NCBI GenBank assembly: GCA_049591635.1
Contig: JBAWFF010000482.1
Span: 1-7,090 of the forward strand
Direction: 5' to 3'
Origin: DATFDN01 sp049591635
GTDB taxonomy: Bacteria; Pseudomonadota; Alphaproteobacteria; Acetobacterales; Acetobacteraceae
DNA length: 7,090 nucleotides
In this document: positions 1 through 4,609 of the stretch, piece after piece
How positions within the stretch are numbered: the first letter of the stretch is position 1
How the letters are laid out: each line of letters starts with the position of its first letter
Made by a program: the position numbers and the translations under genes
The notes under the pieces: generated by a model
The model's database searches: none
What the model was told of the DNA's origin: nothing
What the model saw: the letters and a program-made list of their open reading frames with translations, nothing else

Positions 1-957
1 CAGGCGCTCGAAGTTGGAACTCACCTGGATGTCCATGCTGGGCGACAGGCTCGGCTCGACCGCGCGCATCGACATGTCGTTGGCGTCGAGGAACCGCGTC
101 AGGATGTCGTTGCGGTTCGACGCCACCAGCAAACGCGCGATCGGCAATCCCATCCGCCCGGCGACCCAGGCTGACAGCACGTTGCCGAAATTGCCGGTCG
201 GCACGCTGAATGCCACCTCGCGGTCGGGCGCGCCCAGTGCGAGCGCGGCGACGGCGTAGTACGGAACCTGCGCGGCGATGCGCGCCCAGTTGATCGAGTT
301 CACCGCCGACAGGCGCAATTCGGCGCGGAAATCGGCGTCGGCGAACATCGCCTTCACCAGGTCCTGGCAGTCGTCGAACGTTCCCTCGACGGCGATGTTG
401 GCGACGTTGGCCGCGTCCACCGTCGTCATCTGCCGCCGCTGCACCTCGCTCGTGCGCCCGCGCGGATGCAGGATGACGATGTCGACCCGCGCACGCCCGG
501 CACAGGCCGCGATCGCCGCCGAGCCGGTATCGCCCGAGGTCGCGCCCACGATGGTGATCCGCGCGTCGCGTTCCGCCAGCACGCGATCGAACAGCCGCCC
601 GAGCACTTGCAGCGCCATGTCCTTGAACGCCAGCGTCGGGCCGTGGAACAGCTCCTGGACGAACAGCGATGTGTCGAGCTGCACCAGCGGCACCACCGCC
701 GGATGGGTGAAGCCGGCATAGGCGTCACGGCAGATCGCCTCCAGCGCCTCCGTCGGGACAGCATCGCCCACGAACGGCGCCAGTAGGCGGGCGGCGAGCG
801 CCGGATACGGCAGGCCGCGCAAGGCGCGCCACGCGTCGGGCGAGAGCGTGGGCCAGGTCTCAGGGACATAGAGGCCGCCATCCTCGGCCAACCCCGCGAG
901 GAGCACGCCGGCGAAGTCGCGCACGGGCGCTTGGCCGCGGGTGGAGACGTAGCGCAT
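1..957 (-). CDS. thrC: Threonine synthase, N-terminal 319 residues (runs off left edge)
   Basis: PLP-dependent enzyme of the cytosol that converts O-phospho-L-homoserine to L-threonine and phosphate, the last step of threonine synthesis. The N-terminus (MRYVSTRGQAP, then LLAGLAEDGGLYVPE) is the signature of the bacterial threonine synthase N-terminal domain. The PLP lysine is K112 in FHGPTLAFKDMALQ (104-117), and the phosphate-binding loop is ATSGDTG (139-145). The last visible residues, MDIQVSSNFERL, match the conserved segment before the C-terminal third. The frame is open through base 1, so the remaining residues (the family is usually about 460-470 long) lie outside the window; it is truncated by the window edge, not broken. 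The ATG at 957-955 is chosen because the conserved N-terminus begins there and a good Shine-Dalgarno (AGGAGA, 5-base spacer) precedes it. It lies 9 bases downstream of the nucleotidyltransferase gene and is probably co-transcribed with it. Confidence 0.96.
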   Translation of the reverse strand, partial: MRYVSTRGQAPVRDFAGVLLAGLAEDGGLYVPETWPTLSPDAWRALRGLPYPALAARLLAPFVGDAVPTEALEAICRDAYAGFTHPAVVPLVQLDTSLFVQELFHGPTLAFKDMALQVLGRLFDRVLAERDARITIVGATSGDTGSAAIAACAGRARVDIVILHPRGRTSEVQRRQMTTVDAANVANIAVEGTFDDCQDLVKAMFADADFRAELRLSAVNSINWARIAAQVPYYAVAALALGAPDREVAFSVPTGNFGNVLSAWVAGRMGLPIARLLVASNRNDILTRFLDANDMSMRAVEPSLSPSMDIQVSSNFERL

Positions 958-962
958 GGGGG

Positions 963-968
963 TCTCCT
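963..968 (-). promoter_or_regulatory. Ribosome binding site of thrC, overlapping the upstream stop codon
   Basis: Reading the minus strand, AGGAGA (968-963) is followed by five C residues and the thrC ATG. Its first two bases are the last two bases of the TAG stop (969-967) of the nucleotidyltransferase gene. Ribosomes ending on that gene would sit on the thrC start signal, so translational coupling is likely. It is the best Shine-Dalgarno on the minus strand of the window. Confidence 0.75.
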
Positions 969-1785
969 AGCGCTGTTGCGGCCCATACCGCTCAAGCATG
1001 GCGGCGGAGATTTCGGGACTGCTCGGCCATTGGCCGCGCCGTTTTCCGGCATGGGTCTGATAGGTGTCCAGCCGGTCGGGGTCGGGCTGCACCACGTCTC
1101 CCCCTTGCAGGAACAGCAATCCCACCTTTTCGGTAGGCAACCGCGCGACAAAGGCGTCGGCGTCGTCGAGGACTTGTCGCAAGCGCATCATGGTCGCGGC
1201 GGGATCAACCGGGGGATCGCTGGCTACACGGCGAAAATCGGCCTCCGTGTACCGGCCGAGGCGGCGAACCTCGTTGATAAGCCCCTCCGGGGTAAATCCG
1301 AGCGATTTGCCCACAGCGGCCCACACCACGGCGCCGAGCGGCAGGATGCGGTCGTGGATCGTCAGCAAATCCACCACGTCGCGTGGCTCCCGCCGCCCGG
1401 CGGCAGCCATCACCTTGTTGGTGGCGAGGTCGGCCGGATGCAGCACATAGCCGAACGTCTCATCACGCATCGTAGGAAAAAACCGATAATCCGCGTCAAC
1501 CACCCATTCGAGCTTCGTCGTTTCGCCGCCTTTCCCAGCAACCACCGCGTACATCGTCGGCTCCCGCCGCAGCCATTGCAGGTCGAATCCGTCGGCCCGC
1601 AGCACCGCGCCGTCCGCCTCCGCCGCGCGGGCCACTCGTTCCTCGCGGTCGTGGAAAATGTCGATATCGCCGGAATATCGCGGTGCGTTCACATTGAGCG
1701 GCGTGCTGCCCGCGACATAGCTTTCCGGATCGCGGTGCGCGGCGAGCAAGCGCAGGATATCTGACTGGATCCTAGCGAGCGGCAT
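967..1785 (-). CDS. AbiEii/MenT-type nucleotidyltransferase, toxin-like (272 aa)
   Basis: The protein resembles the AbiEii/AbiGii toxin family of DNA-polymerase-beta-fold nucleotidyltransferases; characterised relatives (MenT) add nucleotides to tRNA. Near the N-terminus it carries the family core: AGST (25-28), then R36-Y-S, then the metal-binding D40-I-D42 followed by IFHD. K91-L-E93 with nearby D97/D99 could provide the third acidic position. A family-like helix DLATNK (119-124) is followed by GRREPRDVVDL (130-140), which matches the conserved R..RD..DL segment. The C-terminal 130 residues have no motif I recognise. The ATG at 1785 is preferred: the frame stays open further upstream, but that stretch is the small partner gene read out of frame. 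No good Shine-Dalgarno precedes this ATG, and the gene overlaps the partner gene by 14 bases, which suggests coupled translation. Toxicity is inference; a non-toxic nucleotidyltransferase role is possible. Confidence 0.82.
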   Translation of the reverse strand: MPLARIQSDILRLLAAHRDPESYVAGSTPLNVNAPRYSGDIDIFHDREERVARAAEADGAVLRADGFDLQWLRREPTMYAVVAGKGGETTKLEWVVDADYRFFPTMRDETFGYVLHPADLATNKVMAAAGRREPRDVVDLLTIHDRILPLGAVVWAAVGKSLGFTPEGLINEVRRLGRYTEADFRRVASDPPVDPAATMMRLRQVLDDADAFVARLPTEKVGLLFLQGGDVVQPDPDRLDTYQTHAGKRRGQWPSSPEISAAMLERYGPQQR

Positions 1786-1990
1786 GGCGGCACGCTTGCT
1801 CGATCCGCTCGGCCAGCCGCCGCGCCCGCATGTCGCCTTCGACCCGCAGGCTGCGAGTGATCGCCAGCGCGTCCGCGGGCGTCGGATTAGGCACGGGACG
1901 GCTGCTCCAAAGCGCGCTTGCCCCGAAATCGGCGAAAGCTCGCCGGTACAGCGCGGCAAGATCGTCCGGTTCTTCGGCTTCCATGCTCAT
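1772..1990 (-). CDS. Small helical protein, putative partner/antitoxin of the nucleotidyltransferase (72 aa)
   Basis: I cannot name the family. From the ATG at 1990 the protein begins MSMEAEEPDDLAALYRRAFADFG, has a proline-rich hinge (SSRPVPNPTPADAL), then an amphipathic helix-rich end (RSLRVEGDMRARRLAERIEQA). It has no signal peptide, membrane segment or recognisable DNA-binding motif. Its stop lies 14 bases inside the start of the nucleotidyltransferase gene, the usual arrangement of an antitoxin before its toxin. It is not the canonical AbiEi antitoxin, which is much larger and has a winged-helix domain. The start is uncertain. An upstream in-frame ATG at 2029 would add 13 residues, mostly basic and aromatic (MVIRKRRIWYRGR), only 3 bases after the LysR stop. 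An ATG at 1984 is also possible. I prefer 1990 because the acidic, helix-forming body starts there. The coding frame is fairly sure; the antitoxin role is inferred from position only. Confidence 0.7.
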   Translation of the reverse strand: MSMEAEEPDDLAALYRRAFADFGASALWSSRPVPNPTPADALAITRSLRVEGDMRARRLAERIEQACRHAAR

Positions 1991-1996
1991 GCGCCC

Positions 1997-2025
1997 ACGA
2001 TACCATATGCGCCGTTTGCGAATAA
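1997..2025 (-). promoter_or_regulatory. Weak candidate promoter for the partner-nucleotidyltransferase pair
   Basis: A locally A/T-richer patch on the minus strand holds TTATTC (2025-2020), a 17-base spacer, and TATCGT (2002-1997). The ATG at 1990 lies only 6 bases after the -10-like box, so a transcript from here would be nearly leaderless. That would fit the absence of a Shine-Dalgarno before this ATG. The -35 match is poor, and the same bases would be coding if the gene started at 2029. Confidence 0.2.
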
Positions 2026-2032
2026 CCATCCC

Positions 2033-2926
2033 TCACCACCGCTCCGCCCCCAGCCGCGCCGCCAGGAAATCGATCAGCAGCCTTGTGCGCGCCGGCAACG
2101 CCGCGCCGGCGGGCCAGACCACACTCACCGGGACCGCCGGCAGTTCGAACTCGGTCAGGATCAGCTCGACGCGGCTCCGATCCAGCAGCGGCCGCACCTG
2201 CCAGAGATGCGCCTGACCGATTCCCAGGCCCAGCGCCACCGCCTCGTTGCACGCATCGGCCGCGCTCGCCGCGAAGCCGCCGTGCACGTGCACCGTCTCC
2301 TGCCGCCCGTCGCGCGCGTAGGTCCAGGCGAACGCATCCCGCGCGGTCGGGCGCACGACGCAGTCGTGATGCGCGAGATCGGCGGGCGCCAGCGGCCGCC
2401 CGCGCTCGGCCAGGTAGGACGGGGCGGCGAAGGTGACCCGGCGCGCCGCGCCCAGTGGGCGCATCCGCAGCGCGGAATCCTCCAGCGCGCCGACCCTGAC
2501 CGACAGGTCCAATCCTTCGGCCACCAGATCGACGTAGTCGAGGGCGAGCCGAAGATCGACCGTCACCAGCGGGTGGTGTCGCAGGAAGGCGGCGATGGCC
2601 GGGACGAGGTAGGTGGGCGCGAACACGCCCGCCCCGCCGACCCGCAGCGGACCGGCGATGGCGCTCGCATGGTCCGCCACCTCCGTCCGCGCCGCCGCGA
2701 GGTCGGCCAGGATCGCCTTGATGCGCTTGTAGAACCCAATCCCCGCCTCGGTCGGCTGGGACCGCCGCGTGGTGCGCCTGATCAGCTCGACGCCGATATC
2801 GCGCTCCAACTGCGACAACGCGCGGCTGATCGCCTGCAAGGAACGGCCCAGTTGGCGCGCCGCCGCCGTCAGGCTGCCACGCTCCACCACCGCGACGAAA
2901 GCCTGATAGTCCTCGAGCGTGCCCAC
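2033..2926 (-). CDS. LysR-type transcriptional regulator, CrgA-like subgroup (297 aa)
   Basis: A cytosolic DNA-binding regulator of standard LysR length. The winged helix-turn-helix spans about residues 2-60: FVAVVERGSLTAAARQLG leads into the recognition helix SLQAISRALSQLE (29-41), then the usual QPTEAG wing (57-62). A linker helix follows (about 64-88), then a periplasmic-binding-protein-like effector domain (about 90-293). Features such as DLVAEGLDLSVRVGALEDSALRMRPLG and APSYLAERGRPLAPADLAHHDCV resemble the CrgA-like branch. The start codon is GTG (2926-2924), with GGGAGA 8 bases upstream. The gene is divergent from the DUF1127 gene, and LysR regulators often control a divergent neighbour, but no effector can be read from sequence. 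Its stop lies 42 bases before the preferred start of the small partner gene, so read-through transcription into the nucleotidyltransferase and thrC is possible. Confidence 0.93.
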   Translation of the reverse strand: MGTLEDYQAFVAVVERGSLTAAARQLGRSLQAISRALSQLERDIGVELIRRTTRRSQPTEAGIGFYKRIKAILADLAAARTEVADHASAIAGPLRVGGAGVFAPTYLVPAIAAFLRHHPLVTVDLRLALDYVDLVAEGLDLSVRVGALEDSALRMRPLGAARRVTFAAPSYLAERGRPLAPADLAHHDCVVRPTARDAFAWTYARDGRQETVHVHGGFAASAADACNEAVALGLGIGQAHLWQVRPLLDRSRVELILTEFELPAVPVSVVWPAGAALPARTRLLIDFLAARLGAERW

Positions 2927-2934
2927 CAGCGGAT

Positions 2935-2953
2935 TCTCCCATCAGAGGGGAGA
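2935..2953 (-). promoter_or_regulatory. Hairpin able to hide the LysR-gene Shine-Dalgarno
   Basis: In the minus-strand transcript TCTCCC (2953-2948) can pair perfectly with GGGAGA (2940-2935) across a 7-base loop. GGGAGA is the Shine-Dalgarno of the GTG start at 2926. A transcript beginning upstream of 2953 could therefore fold its ribosome binding site into a 6-bp stem. No known riboswitch is recognised here. Confidence 0.4.
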
Positions 2954-2976
2954 GTGTATCATTCCGCACGCCCATT

Positions 2977-3002
2977 CTTGAGCGTTCCAGTGCGCCCCAC
3001 TT
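2977..3002 (+). promoter_or_regulatory. Candidate RpoH (heat-shock) type promoter of the DUF1127 gene
   Basis: CTTGAG (2977-2982), a 12-base spacer and CCCCACTT (2995-3002) resemble the classical sigma-32 pattern (CTTGAA, 11-16 bases, CCCCATNT) with two mismatches. A start about 7 bases downstream gives a leader of about 25 bases that contains just the AGGAGG ribosome binding site, a sensible spacing. I see no convincing sigma-70 promoter in this interval. Alphaproteobacterial RpoH often prefers a longer spacer and a different -10, so this remains a candidate. Confidence 0.35.
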
Positions 3003-3033
3003 CCGCGACGTTGGATTTCGTCAGGAGGACATC

Positions 3034-3321
3034 ATGGGCGCACATAGCTTATATCATACGTTGGCGTTCCAGGCTCCAGCCGTCACGTCGCCCTCCGGCC
3101 ACGGGCCGGAGAACATGTTTCATCGCCTAGCCGGCGGCCTGACCAAGCTGCGGCAGCGTCATGCCGACGCCGCCCAACTGCGCAACGCCGATGAGCGCGA
3201 TCTTCGCGACATTGGCATCAATCGCGGCGACATCGAGCGGCTGTTCGATCCGGCCTTCGCCCAGGAATACGCCCAGCGCGGGCAGCCTTCGGTCACGCCC
3301 CGGAGAAACGCCGGCGGGTAG
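3034..3321 (+). CDS. DUF1127 (YjiS-like) small protein (95 aa)
   Basis: The second half carries the DUF1127 signature: an amphipathic arginine-rich helix (residues 28-48, FHRLAGGLTKLRQRHADAAQL) followed by LRNADERDLRDIGINRGDIERL (49-70), the conserved DLxDIGxxRxDI core. DUF1127 proteins are abundant in Alphaproteobacteria. Characterised members are small RNA-binding or stress and metabolic regulators, such as CcaF1 of Rhodobacter sphaeroides. There is no signal peptide. The N-terminal 27 residues, rich in His, Ser and Pro, lie outside the domain. The ATG is fixed by a near-perfect Shine-Dalgarno, AGGAGG at 3023-3028 with a 5-base spacer, the strongest on either strand here, so high expression is expected. 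The gene is divergent from the LysR gene, and its last 29 bases overlap the end of the convergent lipoprotein gene. The family call is firm; the cellular role is inference. Confidence 0.93.
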   Translation: MGAHSLYHTLAFQAPAVTSPSGHGPENMFHRLAGGLTKLRQRHADAAQLRNADERDLRDIGINRGDIERLFDPAFAQEYAQRGQPSVTPRRNAGG

Positions 3322-3721
3322 TGAAATGCAAGGCGCAGCCTCCGGTGGTGACGTCTCCGTCCAACGTATCGCCGACCTGGCGGCCCGAGATGGAGATTGC
3401 GCCACCCTGCCCGCTCACCGAGCCGTCCGCCCCGATCGCCCCAGTGACGTCGGTCGCGCGGTCCCAGCGATAGGTGAATTGCCTGTCCTGCACGTAGAGA
3501 TTCACCAGGCCGGGATGCGGGCAGTCCCGGCGGTCCGCCTGATAGCGAGTGCTGCTGCCCTTGTACAGCCCATCGATGGCCGATGGCGCGCCGCGGAAGC
3601 TCGTGGGCGGCGGGACCGCTCCAGGATCGGGCAGGGTGTCGCCCCCTTGTGGGGCGGCGCAAGCCGCGAGCACCGCGCATGCCAGCGCGGCGAGCAAGGG
3701 CCGGAACGAGGCGATCGACAC
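3293..3721 (-). CDS. Hypothetical lipoprotein (142 aa)
   Basis: I do not recognise a named family. The N-terminus MSIASFRPLLAALACAVLAAC is a lipoprotein signal peptide with lipobox L18-A-A-C21. The residue after the cysteine is Ala, not Asp, so outer-membrane sorting is expected if Lol rules apply. The mature part has a proline-rich linker (24-46), then a compact domain from about 50 with two cysteines (C67 in RRDCPHPG, C129 in GGCALHF) that could form a disulfide. Repeated short strands (QDRQFTYRW, GAIGADGSVSG, ISISGRQVGDTLDGDV) suggest a small beta-sandwich or barrel. The start is GTG, two bases after the bactofilin stop and with no separate good Shine-Dalgarno, so translation probably depends on termination and reinitiation from bactofilin. 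Its final bases overlap the convergent DUF1127 gene. A link to cell-envelope shape is suggested only by the operon. Confidence 0.82.
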   Translation of the reverse strand: MSIASFRPLLAALACAVLAACAAPQGGDTLPDPGAVPPPTSFRGAPSAIDGLYKGSSTRYQADRRDCPHPGLVNLYVQDRQFTYRWDRATDVTGAIGADGSVSGQGGAISISGRQVGDTLDGDVTTGGCALHFTTRRRFSGA

Positions 3722-3723
3722 CC

Positions 3724-4416
3724 TCAGTCGGCGTTCTCGGTGGCGCGGACCGGGAGGTCGGACTTCTTGTCGTCGGTCAGCATCTCCATCTGCCCGGAGA
3801 GCTGCCCACCGTCCTCGACCTGAAGCCGGCGGCAGCGCGCCTGGCCGAGCACCCGGCCGCTGGCGCGGATAATCAGGTTGCCGCGCGCGGTCAGGGTGCC
3901 GTTGAAGGTGCCCGCCACTTCGGCGTCCTCCACCTCCACCTCACCCTTGAACATCCCGCCGTGCGAGATCGACAGCTCGGTGGCGTGGATCATGCTGGCT
4001 TCGACGGTGCCCTCGACCACCAGCCGCTCGGCATCCTGCACGGTGCCCTGCACGCTGATGCCGCGCCCTACCACGAGCGTCCGCCGCTCCGCGGCATCGC
4101 GTGCCGGCGCGCGCGGGGCGGCTTGCCCCGCCACGCCGGGGCGAACGAGGGTGGCTGGACTCGGCGAGCCGGGGTTCGCGGGCGTGGCGCCGGAAGGCGC
4201 CGCTCCTGGAGTGAATGGCGAGCGGGACATGGACATGGGCGCCTCCTTCGGCGGAGCGGGACGGAACGGGGGAACGCCCAAGCCGGTATCACCCGGCATG
4301 GTCGTGGCGAGGCCGGTGCGTCCGGTGGCGGTCGGGTCCGCCTCCAGGCTCACCCCGGCGGGCAGGGCCGCGTCGGCGGCGTCGGTGGAGTCGTCGGACT
4401 TACGGCGCTTGAACAC
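3724..4416 (-). CDS. Bactofilin, polymer-forming cytoskeletal protein with long N-terminal tail (230 aa)
   Basis: Bactofilins self-assemble without nucleotide into filaments at the inner face of the membrane and position envelope enzymes or morphogenesis factors. The core spans about residues 112-217 and shows the repeating glycine/hydrophobic rungs of the right-handed beta-helix (for example VGRGISVQGTVQDAERLVVEG, then GGMFKGEVEVEDAEVAG and ASGRVLGQARC). The N-terminus MFKRRK fits the short hydrophobic-plus-basic membrane-targeting motif of the family. Between them is a 100-residue Pro/Ala/Gly-rich low-complexity tail, much longer than in small bactofilins such as Caulobacter BacA. The C-terminal tail is short (EMLTDDKKSDLPVRATENAD). 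The start is GTG at 4416 with AGGGG 9 bases upstream; the internal Met61 and Met63 would remove the membrane motif. The frequent M23-peptidase neighbour is absent here; its downstream partner is the lipoprotein gene 2 bases away. Confidence 0.94.
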   Translation of the reverse strand: MFKRRKSDDSTDAADAALPAGVSLEADPTATGRTGLATTMPGDTGLGVPPFRPAPPKEAPMSMSRSPFTPGAAPSGATPANPGSPSPATLVRPGVAGQAAPRAPARDAAERRTLVVGRGISVQGTVQDAERLVVEGTVEASMIHATELSISHGGMFKGEVEVEDAEVAGTFNGTLTARGNLIIRASGRVLGQARCRRLQVEDGGQLSGQMEMLTDDKKSDLPVRATENAD

Positions 4417-4430
4417 GGGTTTTCACCCCT
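4417..4430 (-). promoter_or_regulatory. GAAA-tetraloop hairpin containing the bactofilin ribosome binding site
   Basis: The minus-strand leader reads AGGGGTGAAAACCC directly before the GTG start. GGGT (4428-4425) pairs with ACCC (4420-4417) around a GAAA loop, a GNRA tetraloop, which is unusually stable for its size. The stem uses three bases of the AGGGG Shine-Dalgarno and ends at the start codon. The stem is only 4 bp, so the regulatory effect is speculative. Confidence 0.35.
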
Positions 4431-4462
4431 GGATGGAGAAGTCGGGTCGCGTTGCGGAAGTC

Positions 4463-4491
4463 GGCTAACATGGGAAGCCGCGTCGCAACAA
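4463..4491 (-). promoter_or_regulatory. Weak candidate promoter of the bactofilin-lipoprotein operon
   Basis: Within the 193-base divergent gap (4417-4609), the minus strand shows TTGTTG (4491-4486), 17 bases, and TTAGCC (4468-4463). Spacing is ideal but the -10 is poor. It would give a leader of about 40 bases. I see no clear promoter for the plus-strand kinase in the rest of the gap, only its Shine-Dalgarno AGGGG at 4597-4601. Confidence 0.2.
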
Positions 4492-4609
4492 CCCGATCGC
4501 GCCATTCGGCCAGACCTTTCCGCGCGCGCACCAGCTTCGCGGCAACACCGCCGCTGGCGGACCTCGCTCGCCCGGTCTAGGTGAGCGCCGGAAAATAGGG
4601 GAACAGCGG

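Noticed and set aside
1..957. Broken or degraded thrC
   Set aside because: The frame is uninterrupted with all active-site motifs; it is only cut by the window edge.
1786..1959. Longer nucleotidyltransferase starting at 1959
   Set aside because: The extra 58 residues are Arg/Gly/Pro-rich and lie out of frame over the small partner gene; family homology starts just after the ATG at 1785.
2941..2943. ATG upstream of the LysR gene as an alternative start
   Set aside because: It is not in the LysR frame (17 bases from the GTG).
2927..3033. General-stress (EcfG-type GGAAC...CGTT) promoter in the LysR/DUF1127 gap
   Set aside because: A GGAAC occurs on the minus strand and a CGTT on the plus strand, but they do not form a correctly spaced pair on one strand.
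1784..3130. 448-residue plus-strand open frame opposite the LysR and small-partner genes
   Set aside because: Arginine/proline-rich translation with no domain; typical mirror of a G+C-rich coding strand. The opposite strand has clear LysR homology.
4548..4560. CCGCC-GCT-GGCGG inverted repeat between bactofilin and kinase genes
   Set aside because: 5-bp stem in G+C-rich DNA with no following T-run; lies upstream of two divergent genes, so it is not a terminator, and such repeats are common by chance here.
3583..4584. 333-residue plus-strand frame opposite bactofilin
   Set aside because: Low-complexity mirror of the bactofilin beta-helix and tail codons; no start signal and no recognisable domain.
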